A stretch of 64,000 nt of DNA from contig CAWBOY010000004.1 of NCBI GenBank assembly GCA_963790585.1, positions 1,176,239-1,240,238 of the forward strand, written 5' to 3'. Positions 10,318-17,898 of the stretch are shown here, one piece after another (position 1 is the first letter of the stretch; each line of letters begins with the position of its first letter). Made by a program: the position numbers and the translations under genes. Under the pieces are notes generated by a model. The model saw nothing but the letters and a program-made list of their open reading frames with translations, made no database searches and was not told the origin of the DNA. Source of the stretch: CAWBOY01 sp963790585. Lineage in GTDB: Bacteria; Planctomycetota; Planctomycetia; Gemmatales; Gemmataceae.

Positions 10318-11068
10318 GCAGATCCTCGCCGACTTCGCCACGCTGCGCGTCCCCATGACTGCCGAACAGCTCGATGCCGTCGTACTCGACGCCGAGCAAA
10401 GCGGCCGCTCGCATCTGGAGTTCCTGTACCGTTTGCTCACCGACCAGGCGGGCTTGCGTCGCCAACGTAGCATCGAACGACGCATCAAGGATGCCCACTT
10501 CCGCGAACTGAAACCACTGAGCGACTTCGATTGGAGCTTCAACCCGTCGCTCCCACGGACGCAACTTGAAACCTTGGTTGGCTGTGACTTCGTCCGCCGC
10601 TGTCAGAACCTGGTGTTCGTCGGCCAATCCGGCTTGGGAAAAAGTCGGCTGATTCAGAACATCGGTCAGGCCGCTTGCGTGCAGGGCTATCGCGTCTTTT
10701 ACACGACCAGCGGTGCTCTCCTGGAAGATCTGACTGCGGCCTTGGCCGACCAAACGATCCACGACCGTGTACGCTTCTATGCCCGCTTCGAGTTGTTAAT
10801 CATCGACGAATTTGGTCTGGACCGCATTGAACGCAGCCTGTGTCCGCAGGCCGCCAGCTTGTGGTACAAGATCATCGACGCGCGGAGCCAACGGGTCAGC
10901 ACGGCGCTGGTGACCAACATCGACTTCGAGTCCTGGGCCGAATACCTGGGCGATGCTCCCCTGGCGATGGCGTTGTTGGATCGCGTCGTGGACGGCGCAA
11001 CCATCGTGAAATTGAAGGGCAAATCCTATCGTGTTCATCGCGGCCCCGAAGAGCCGTCCGCCAAGTAA
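10256..11068 (+). CDS. istB: IstB-like AAA+ ATPase, transposition helper (copy 1)
   Basis: This DnaA/DnaC-related ATPase helps IstA choose and activate target DNA. The Walker A is GQSGLGKS and the Walker B is LLIIDEFG, with a sensor-1 region around ALVTNIDF. The ATG at 10256 gives 270 residues starting MTPRPKKNRS and overlaps the end of istA by about 60 bp in another frame, the usual istA/istB arrangement. The open frame goes further upstream (to 10040), but that part lies inside istA and has no family similarity. Confidence 0.9.
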   Translation: MTPRPKKNRSAKPTPTPPLREQILADFATLRVPMTAEQLDAVVLDAEQSGRSHLEFLYRLLTDQAGLRRQRSIERRIKDAHFRELKPLSDFDWSFNPSLPRTQLETLVGCDFVRRCQNLVFVGQSGLGKSRLIQNIGQAACVQGYRVFYTTSGALLEDLTAALADQTIHDRVRFYARFELLIIDEFGLDRIERSLCPQAASLWYKIIDARSQRVSTALVTNIDFESWAEYLGDAPLAMALLDRVVDGATIVKLKGKSYRVHRGPEEPSAK

Positions 11069-11175
11069 CCGCGCCAAGGATAGGACCTCGCCACGCTCAC
11101 CCCGCTTCGCCGGGCAACTCCTGTTGGCCTCATCTCAAGCCGCGAAAATGGCCTCACTTCAAAACGCGATCAACA

Positions 11176-11689
11176 CCATAGCCAGCGTGTAACGCAATTG
11201 ACAGTCGAGTTAGCCAAAGCCATGAATGTACCGGAGCCACATATCGCCCACATCCGACGTGGCGCATTGTTACACGACATCGGCAAAATCGGTATTCCGG
11301 ATGCCATTCTTCATAAGCCGGCGCGTCTCACTGAGGAAGAGTTCGAGGTCATCAAGCGCCATCCAGGTTATGCCTATGACATGCTGCGCGATGTCGCCTT
11401 TTTGCAGCCGGCGCTCGACATACCTTATTGCCATCATGAGAAGTTCGATGGCACTGGGTATCCGCGCGGCTTGAAAGGTCAAGAGATTCCATTGGCGGCT
11501 CGCATGTTCGCGGTCGTAGACGTCTGGGATGCATTGCGGTCTGATCGCCCCTATCGGCCGTCCTGGCGTGTAGATAAGGTAAAGAGTTACATTCGAGACA
11601 ACAAAAACAGCCACTTTGACCCAGATATTGCGGACGTCTTTCTTGAAATGCCTTCTATTCAAAGACCGAAAGCCAAGCCAGCAGACTAG
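11176..11689 (+). pseudogene. HD-GYP phosphodiesterase, 5' end removed at the IS junction
   Basis: The frame begins immediately at the IS21-like right end (HSQRVTQLTVELAKAMN) and contains the HD-GYP signatures: GALLHDIGKIGIP, the metal-binding HHEKFDGTGYPRGL, and DVWDALRSDRPYRP. HD-GYP proteins hydrolyse cyclic di-GMP. A complete gene would have at least 40-60 more residues of the HD-GYP domain, and usually an N-terminal receiver domain, which are missing here. The first ATG left is at 11222, too late to rescue the domain. Neighbouring genes are also signalling proteins, so this was probably the start of the signalling cluster before the IS event. Confidence 0.85.
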
Positions 11690-11773
11690 CGCTGCGCGTT
11701 CGATTCGCGTGATCATGATTTCATGTAAGTGACCACTGTATAAGCAAATCCCGGCAAGTCGAGGGTTTCGTGG

Positions 11774-12409
11774 ATGCATGCTCAAGCATTAAGTAAGTCT
11801 TGCATCCATCTGATTTTGCTCGTTGGCTTTTGGCTATCGATCGTGGTGGCAGGCCTCCTTGTAATCGGCAATTATGAGACAACGCCAGGTCCAACAGGCG
11901 TGACGCCATCGCATTGGCCGGTCGATAGTCGAGTGCCCTTGGGCAAACTAAAATCGACAATAATTCTGTTCGCTCATCCGCGGTGCCCCTGTTCACGTGC
12001 GAGCATAGCTGAGTTTTCCATACTCTTGTCCCATTGCAAAGATAGGGTCCGCCCCCACGTCCTGTTCTTTAAACCGAGGGAGGGTTCCGACGAGTGGAAG
12101 TCAAGCGAGCAAATTGAGATGGCCGTGGTAATTCCCGAGGTAAAAGTCGATTTTGACGACGGGGGAATTGAAGCCAGGCGCTTTGGCGCTGTCGTGTCGG
12201 GTCACGTTGTACTGTATTCAGCGGACGGCCGTTGTCTGTACAGCGGAGGAATTACTGGATCGCGAGGACACCGAGGTGATAGCAAAGGGCGCGCTGCCGT
12301 CGAACAATTGGTCAATTCAGGTGGACTGGATCCAAAGAAGCTTCCTGTATTCGGCTGCTTGCTGTGTGGAAACCAGCAACTTGGCAAGGAGGGCAGCCCT
12401 TGCCGCTGA
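11774..12409 (+). CDS. RedB-like membrane-anchored thioredoxin-fold protein
   Basis: The 211-residue protein has one N-terminal transmembrane segment (residues about 10-30, LILLVGFWLSIVVAGLLVI) and then a periplasmic domain with LFAHPRCPCSRASIAEF. That CxC-type motif follows a beta strand in the place of a thioredoxin active site. I associate this pattern with proteins annotated RedB, whose function is poorly defined. A second cysteine pair, FGCLLCGNQQ, lies near the C terminus. The gene is coupled to the downstream kinase: its stop overlaps the kinase's likely TTG start, and the kinase Shine-Dalgarno lies in its last codons. A redox-sensing partner for the kinase is possible (inference). Confidence 0.5.
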   Translation: MHAQALSKSCIHLILLVGFWLSIVVAGLLVIGNYETTPGPTGVTPSHWPVDSRVPLGKLKSTIILFAHPRCPCSRASIAEFSILLSHCKDRVRPHVLFFKPREGSDEWKSSEQIEMAVVIPEVKVDFDDGGIEARRFGAVVSGHVVLYSADGRCLYSGGITGSRGHRGDSKGRAAVEQLVNSGGLDPKKLPVFGCLLCGNQQLGKEGSPCR

Positions 12410-13245
12410 TCGACCAAAACGCTTCTGGCAGCGATGCACTCGACGGACGAGCGGAGATTCTTTTCCGCTACCACCTAATTGCCATTCATCAAAGAGTCGA
12501 TCGCCTGTTTGCTGGCCTCTTGATGCTCCAATGGCTGATCAGCATATGTACAGCCCTTTGGATTTCGCCTCTGGCGTGGGACGGCACCGAGAGCCAGATC
12601 CATATCCATGTCTGGACTGCCCTGGCCTTGAGTGGTCTAATTGTCTGCGTCCCCGTGTATTTGGCAATACATCGATCTGACCTCGTGATTACCCGCCACG
12701 TTATCGGCATAGCGCAGATGTTGATGGGCGCTATGCTAATTCATCTCTCTGGTGGAAGACTGGAGACACACTTTCACGTATTCGGCTCTCTCGCTCTCCT
12801 TGCCTTTTACCGCGACTGGCGCGTCCTGATTACATCTTCAACTGTTGTCGTCATCGATCATTATCTCCGGGGCCTGCTTTGGCCTCTTTCGATCTATGGG
12901 TCCGTAATGTTTGACCCGTGGCGCTGGCTTGAGCATGCGGCCTGGGTGCTCTTGGAGGATCTATTCCTAATCCAATCGTGCGTCCTGAGCATTCGCGAAA
13001 TGCGTACTATCGCCCGCCGTCAAGCTCAGCTTGAGAGCACGCAAGTCGAAATAGAACAGACGGTTCGCCAGCGGACGTTTGAGTTGAATCAACGAACCGA
13101 GTTGCTCGAGAAAACCACGCAACGCCTTTCGGCTTCTCAAGAACAATTTCGGGGTGCCTTTGATTTTGCTCCGATTGGCATGGCCGTGGTATCGCTCGAT
13201 GGACTTTGGCTGCGCGTGTCAATCCGTCCATTTGCCAGATTCTAG
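12400..13245 (+). CDS. Membrane sensor part of a hybrid histidine kinase (5' piece before a frameshift)
   Basis: This piece has a hydrophobic N-terminal region with several transmembrane helices (about residues 35-190), a coiled-coil linker (QAQLESTQVEIEQTVRQR), and the start of a PAS domain (QFRGAFDFAPIGMAVVSLDG). I chose the TTG at 12400 because AAGGAGGG at 12386-12393 sits 6 bases upstream; the frame also opens at 12364. The frame ends at 13245, but the PAS continues as VNPSICQILGYS in the frame of the next entry. The cause looks like a duplicated GT around 13217-13220 (GCGTGTCAATCC for an expected GCGTCAATCC). The intact protein would be about 1030 residues. Confidence 0.75.
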   Translation: MPLIDQNASGSDALDGRAEILFRYHLIAIHQRVDRLFAGLLMLQWLISICTALWISPLAWDGTESQIHIHVWTALALSGLIVCVPVYLAIHRSDLVITRHVIGIAQMLMGAMLIHLSGGRLETHFHVFGSLALLAFYRDWRVLITSSTVVVIDHYLRGLLWPLSIYGSVMFDPWRWLEHAAWVLLEDLFLIQSCVLSIREMRTIARRQAQLESTQVEIEQTVRQRTFELNQRTELLEKTTQRLSASQEQFRGAFDFAPIGMAVVSLDGLWLRVSIRPFARF

Positions 13246-15485
13246 GCTATTCGAAATCGGAATTGCTCGCCACGGATTTTCAGACGCTTACCTATGCTGA
13301 CGACCTGGAGCCGGATCTTTCCAACATTCAAAGAATCTTAGATGGTGTTATTACCAGCTATCAGATGGAAAAAAGGTACATTCACCACCATGGCCAGGCG
13401 GTTTGGTGCCTTTTGAGCGTGACGTTGGTTCGCGATCGGCAGGGACGACCTCTTCATTTCATCTCGCAAATACAGGACATATCCCAGCGCAAACTTGCCG
13501 AGGAAGCGATGCAAAAGGCGAGGGACAGCGCGGAGGAGGCCAATCGGGCCAAGAGCGAATTCCTGGCCAACATGAGTCATGAAATACGAACTCCCATGAA
13601 CGGCGTCCTTGGCATGCTGGAATTGGTGCTTGATTCTGGCCTGGGTGGACCGACACGTCACCATGTCGAGATGGCTAAGATTTCGGCGGACTCGTTGCTC
13701 CGAATAATCAACGACATCCTTGATTTTTCCAAGATTGAGGCGGGCAAGCTCGAGTTGGAGCATGTGCGGTTCTCTCTGCGCGAAAGTCTTGGCGATACTG
13801 TCAGATCGCTGGCCATGCGCGCCCATAGAAAGGAGATCGAGCTGATACTCCATATCGCTCAGGATGTGCCGGAGTGGCTTGTTGGGGATGCTCTAAGGCT
13901 TAATCAGATAGTCATCAATCTCGTGGGGAATAGCATCAAATTCACGAATCACGGCGAAATCATTGTGCACGTCGTGAACGACGCAGTCGGGGGCGACCGG
14001 GCCAACCTGCATTTCACCGTTGAGGACACGGGAATAGGAATTCCGCGGGGTAAAATAGATAAGATATTTACGGCGTTCAGTCAAGTTGACAGCTCGACGA
14101 CGCGCAAGTACGGCGGCACGGGTTTGGGCTTGGCGATCTGCGCTCGGATAGTGGAACTCATGAACGGCAAAATATGGATTGAGAGCAAGTTGGGGCACGG
14201 GAGCAAGGTCCACTTTCTGGTCAAATTCGATGAGCCGCCGCGGCAACTCGAATCATACTCGGTGAATAGCCTGAAACTCTATGGACTCAGAACTCTTGTT
14301 GTCGATGACAACTTGGCAAACCGCGTTGTGCTAGGAGAGATGCTACAGAACTGGCGCATGCAGCCTACCGTAATCGGTAGCGGACGCGAGGCTTTGGATG
14401 AATTGGAGCGGGCCGAGGCGGAGGGGGATGGATATCGCCTACTTCTGCTTGACAACCAAATGCCAGATATGAGCGGCTTTGATGTAATTGAACAAATTAA
14501 ATCGCGCCCCGTTCTAAGCAATGTACTGCTAATTCCTATTTTGTCGATTGATCGGCCGCAGGATATTACCTGCTGTCAACACAACGGGATTGTAAATTTT
14601 GTGCGCAAGCCAGTTAAGCAGTCTGAGCTTTTGGATGTGATAATGAGCGCTGTAAAGCACATCACGAATAAACCAATTTGCGTTTCCACAGATAACTTAG
14701 ATCCCATCGAAGTCGGTCCACGAGCGCTGCGTGTCCTTCTGGCTGAAGATAATGAAGTTAATCAAGAATTTGCCGTTAGTCTTCTCGAGAGGAGGGGGCA
14801 CACCGTGCGTGTCGCCTCGAACGGCCGAGTTGCCGTTGATCTTTGGAAGGCTGAGCCGTTCGACCTTATCCTCATGGATGTTCAAATGCCTGAAATGGAT
14901 GGCTTTAACGCGACGAAGGCAATCCGCAGTGTGGAGGAAAGCACGGGTAGACATACGCCAATTGTTGCGCTCACGGCTCATGCGATGAAGGGCGACCGCG
15001 AGCGCTGCCTGGACGCAGGTATGGATGGATATCTTTCCAAGCCTCTCCGATCACAGGAGCTATTCTCGACTATTAGTAGCATCCTACACTCGCTTGAAAG
15101 CAATCGGCCGACATCCAATGGGCACGCCGGGACGTCGGCCGTGATATGGGACAAACAGGCACTGCTTGTTGAGCTTGATGGCGACGAAAATCTACTGGCA
15201 AAGCTGATCGATCGCTTTCTGAGTCAATCCTCGACGTTGCTTTCTGACGTTCGACAATCGATTGCCGCTAAAGATAGCGCGGCTTTAGAGCGGCATGCCC
15301 ACAAGTTGAAGGGCTCCGCGAGCAATTTCGGCGCTCGTTTCGCGGTCGAGGCAGCAGGAAAGTTGGAGCAGATGGGTCGCACGGGCGACCTCACCGGCGT
15401 GACAGAGGTCGAATCTGTCCTTCTAAACGAGATTTCTCGTTTACAAATTGCCTTGACCGATTTCTCAAAGGAGAGAATGTCGTGA
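13206..15485 (+). CDS. Hybrid histidine kinase: PAS-HisKA-HATPase-REC-REC-Hpt (3' piece)
   Basis: Domain order in this frame is: end of a PAS with PAC (QDISQRKLAEE); HisKA with the phospho-acceptor His in MSHEIRTPMNG; HATPase_c (NQIVINLVGNSIKFT, VEDTGIGIP, GGTGLGLAIC); a first receiver with DD and LLLLDNQMPDMSG; a second, canonical receiver (LLAEDNEVNQEF, LILMDVQMPEMDG, Lys in YLSKPL); and a C-terminal Hpt domain with His in LERHAHKLKGSASNFG. This is a complete phosphorelay in one chain. The first receiver reads LDNQMP where the phospho-acceptor Asp lies in LLLLD, so it may still be active. The stop overlaps the next gene (GTGA), which suggests that phosphate or signal flows to the GGDEF regulator. 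Confidence 0.88.
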   Translation: MAARVNPSICQILGYSKSELLATDFQTLTYADDLEPDLSNIQRILDGVITSYQMEKRYIHHHGQAVWCLLSVTLVRDRQGRPLHFISQIQDISQRKLAEEAMQKARDSAEEANRAKSEFLANMSHEIRTPMNGVLGMLELVLDSGLGGPTRHHVEMAKISADSLLRIINDILDFSKIEAGKLELEHVRFSLRESLGDTVRSLAMRAHRKEIELILHIAQDVPEWLVGDALRLNQIVINLVGNSIKFTNHGEIIVHVVNDAVGGDRANLHFTVEDTGIGIPRGKIDKIFTAFSQVDSSTTRKYGGTGLGLAICARIVELMNGKIWIESKLGHGSKVHFLVKFDEPPRQLESYSVNSLKLYGLRTLVVDDNLANRVVLGEMLQNWRMQPTVIGSGREALDELERAEAEGDGYRLLLLDNQMPDMSGFDVIEQIKSRPVLSNVLLIPILSIDRPQDITCCQHNGIVNFVRKPVKQSELLDVIMSAVKHITNKPICVSTDNLDPIEVGPRALRVLLAEDNEVNQEFAVSLLERRGHTVRVASNGRVAVDLWKAEPFDLILMDVQMPEMDGFNATKAIRSVEESTGRHTPIVALTAHAMKGDRERCLDAGMDGYLSKPLRSQELFSTISSILHSLESNRPTSNGHAGTSAVIWDKQALLVELDGDENLLAKLIDRFLSQSSTLLSDVRQSIAAKDSAALERHAHKLKGSASNFGARFAVEAAGKLEQMGRTGDLTGVTEVESVLLNEISRLQIALTDFSKERMS

Positions 15486-16462
15486 GAGTCCTAATCGCCG
15501 ATGATGAAGATATTTCTCGACTCCGACTCGAAACGGTCTTGATCAAGTGGGGATACGACGTCGTCGCGGTGGATAATGGAACAGCCGCCTGGGAGGTCCT
15601 TCAGCGAGAAAACGCGCCAAGGCTGGCTGTCCTAGATTGGATGATGCCGGGGATCGACGGGATCGATCTTTGCAAAAAAATGCGCGCGTCGCAACTCGGG
15701 AATTATACCTACATTCTCTTGCTGACTTCCAAGGATGGAATGGAAAACGTCGTTGCGGGCATGGATGCTGGGGCGGACGATTACCTGAGCAAGCCATTCG
15801 AGGCCCAGGAGATGCGAGTAAGAATTCGCGCTGGGCAACGAATCTTGGAGATGCAGGAGACCCTGCGCATTCAAGCCACGAGAGACGCATTGACGGGGAC
15901 CTGGAATCGCGGAGCGATTATCGATCTGCTGGAGCGCGATCTATCGAGAGCCGGCCGTTGTGGATCGTCGATCGGGATCATCCTTATCGACGTCGATCAC
16001 TTCAAGCATGTGAATGACACCTATGGCCATCAGACCGGGGATATCGTGCTAAAAGAAGTGGCCCGAAGGATGTCCAAATCGCTTCGCCAATCCGACGCCG
16101 TGGGTCGATATGACGCTTTAGGTCGATATGGCGGCGAAGAATTCTTAGTCATTCTGCCCGATTGCCAGATAAATGGAGTGGAAATTGTAGCAGAGCGTTT
16201 GCGGCAAGGTGTTGCTCTGACTCCAGTCTTCGCCGCCGGCTATGAAATTTCGGTCACCATCAGCCTCGGGGCGACGGCAACGGAAGGGAAGAACACTCAG
16301 CAGGTGGAACCCCTACTGCGGCTGGCTGACGTAGCCCTTTACGAGGCCAAGCGACAAGGCCGAAATCGTGTTGTCCGCAATACGAATGAGATATCGGGCA
16401 ATGGAGCAAGCCAATCCTCATTGGGGTCCAATGAACGCGTTGGTTCCAAGGCTGAGGTATAG
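15482..16462 (+). CDS. Response regulator with GGDEF (diguanylate cyclase) output
   Basis: An N-terminal receiver (residues 1-120: LIADDE, LAVLDWMMPG with the phospho-acceptor Asp, YLSKPFE) is joined to a GGDEF domain (about residues 135-300) with DVDHFKHVNDTYGH and the active-site GGEEF, so it should make cyclic di-GMP. The GTG start at 15482 overlaps the kinase stop, so the pair is translationally coupled. A perfect in-frame 18-bp duplication at the protein level (DAVGRY then DALGRY, 16094-16129) sits immediately before GGEEF and adds six residues next to the active site. Confidence 0.9.
   Translation: MRVLIADDEDISRLRLETVLIKWGYDVVAVDNGTAAWEVLQRENAPRLAVLDWMMPGIDGIDLCKKMRASQLGNYTYILLLTSKDGMENVVAGMDAGADDYLSKPFEAQEMRVRIRAGQRILEMQETLRIQATRDALTGTWNRGAIIDLLERDLSRAGRCGSSIGIILIDVDHFKHVNDTYGHQTGDIVLKEVARRMSKSLRQSDAVGRYDALGRYGGEEFLVILPDCQINGVEIVAERLRQGVALTPVFAAGYEISVTISLGATATEGKNTQQVEPLLRLADVALYEAKRQGRNRVVRNTNEISGNGASQSSLGSNERVGSKAEV
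16094..16129 (+). repeat. 18-bp tandem duplication just before the GGEEF motif
   Basis: Two adjacent 18-bp units encode DAVGRY and DALGRY. They differ at a few bases (GACGCCGTGGGTCGATAT and GACGCTTTAGGTCGATAT), so the duplication is old enough to have drifted. It adds six residues to a loop that has nearly constant length in GGDEF domains. Confidence 0.8.
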
Positions 16463-16553
16463 CGGCGGAGAGTCTTGGGCGAATTTTGTTTTTCCTTGAT
16501 CGAGTAGCAATTAGGGCAATGTAACTTCATCAACGACGACAAAGCCGATTCTT

Positions 16554-17324
16554 ATGATGACCGTCTCTTCACCTGCTGACTGTTCCCTTGACACGCTTGC
16601 CTCATCGATCTTTCGGATCGATGTAACCAACAATGGGCAAACTTTCTCGGGCTCTGGCTTCACGGTCGCACTATTTCAAAAGACCCGAAGGCTGGTCCTC
16701 GCCACTGCCAAGCACGTTCTCGCCCGTCCAGATGATGACAAGGCAGATATTTGGAAGGTGCAGCAATTCGATCGAAATGGGGCTGCCTTCCGGGAGATCG
16801 CGTTCTTGGCGAAACCGGTGAATTCGGAGGTCTCGCCAATTTTCACTCACCCAAACCGGGATCTTGGCGTATTGGTACTACCGGAGTTCGGAGACAATGG
16901 GCATCGATTTGGCCACGAATCCGAGACGCTTCCATGCGTAATCGACCTCACAAGTGGCGTCGCGGCGGGGACACGCGTGGCGTGGGCCGGCTTTCCCCGC
17001 GTCATCGAGCAGACTTTGGGATTTCCCCAATTGTGCTACTTCGAGGGCGTCGTCTCGGCCATGATCGACCATGGCGACAAACAGCTCTACATCGTCGACG
17101 GTCACGCTGCACACGGCGTTAGTGGCGGACCGGTTTGGCATTGGTCACACGAACGGAGACGAATCGAGATTGTCGGCGTCGTCTCGGCCTACCATGCGTT
17201 GAACAATGGAATTCCAGGGTTCTGCGTCTTCGAGCCAATCAATCCGATCCTCTATTTCCTGGAGACCGATCGATGGCACCCTGATCTGGTCTCCGACCAT
17301 CTCCTCACCAACCGAAGCGCCTAA
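16554..17324 (+). CDS. Trypsin-like serine protease (S1/HtrA-like fold), cytoplasmic
   Basis: The 256-residue protein shows the chymotrypsin-fold triad in order: His in LVLATAKHVLA, Asp in HPNRDLGVLVLPE, and Ser in AAHGVSGGPVWH. There is no signal peptide, no transmembrane segment and no PDZ domain. Similar stand-alone proteases occur as signalling or conflict-system effectors, but nothing here proves that role. The ORF could start at either of two adjacent ATGs (16554 and 16557). It sits between two signalling operons in the same direction with its own upstream gap of 91 bp. Confidence 0.75.
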   Translation: MMTVSSPADCSLDTLASSIFRIDVTNNGQTFSGSGFTVALFQKTRRLVLATAKHVLARPDDDKADIWKVQQFDRNGAAFREIAFLAKPVNSEVSPIFTHPNRDLGVLVLPEFGDNGHRFGHESETLPCVIDLTSGVAAGTRVAWAGFPRVIEQTLGFPQLCYFEGVVSAMIDHGDKQLYIVDGHAAHGVSGGPVWHWSHERRRIEIVGVVSAYHALNNGIPGFCVFEPINPILYFLETDRWHPDLVSDHLLTNRSA

Positions 17325-17898
17325 ACGAAAGAAACTGACGAGCCTCCCGTTTCGATGATCTCTGTGTCGCCCTGCGTTTCGATGCCCTGTACAATAAATG
17401 TACGCCCTGTTGGTACCCCGACGTGCAAAAAATGCTCGCCCGGTTTGCGCGGCGCCCCGTGGCTAGAACCCATCGGATTCATTGGACTTGCAGCGGTCAG
17501 AGGGGGCGAGATGCAAACAAATCCGCGAACAACCCCCTCCTTGCACCTCGATCTACTTCGTGAAAAAAAATGACAAACTGCTCTCCTACAAAGCCACGCC
17601 GCTATGTTCAAATGAAATTAGGCTCCAAGATTTTCGAGCCGAAGATGCGTCGTTTAAGGAAATGATTTCAAGCTGGATGATTATTGCTCGGCGCGAAAAC
17701 TGACCCATCGTTTTGTTCGTTCTGACGCCTTAACGAACGTTGTCGTGTCTTATTGCTCTAAAAAAGAAAAGTTCAAGCGAAAAGTCTTCCCCTGGACATA
17801 GTTAAAGGAGTACACTGCGCGGAGTCGTACTATATTTCGTCTTTTCATTCATGCGTTCGCGTGGTGAGGAGATTGCTCCCTCCCCGGAGTGAAAGCCG
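17325..17898. other. 574-bp intergenic region, no convincing gene
   Basis: Small open frames exist on both strands, but none has a start, ribosome site and composition that I trust. The last 150 bp are A-rich and contain CCTCCCCGGAGTGAAAGCCG just before the next start, so promoter elements for the MEDS kinase probably lie here. A minus-strand frame at 17321-17611 reads somewhat protein-like near its end, but I do not recognise it. Confidence 0.4.

Larger units (their letters stand above)
6896..11175 (+). mobile_element. IS21-like element carrying a ParB-like gene, copy 1
   Basis: Comparison with copies at 38501-42780 and 55344-59624 fixes the ends: TGTCAGCAGCGTTTTAGCAT on the left and AAAACGCGATCAACA on the right (TGT...ACA). 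The ends are imperfect inverted repeats sharing TGT-N5-GCGTTTT and GGCCA. The right end has two tandem 21-bp sites (GGCCTCA..TCAA..CGCGA) starting at 11125 and 11148, as expected of multiple IS21 transposase sites. Gene order is zinc-ribbon ORF, parB-like, istA, istB. The flanks CTATG and CCATA do not form a target duplication: the left flank is a CRISPR repeat and the right flank is the middle of an HD-GYP gene. About 250 bp at the left end (6896-7153) lack a clear gene. Confidence 0.9.

Noticed and set aside
17321..17611. Minus-strand 96-residue open frame after the protease gene
   Set aside because: Its second half looks somewhat protein-like (PTGRTFIVQGIETQ), but it has no recognised family, no good ribosome site and overlaps the protease stop; not enough to call a gene.
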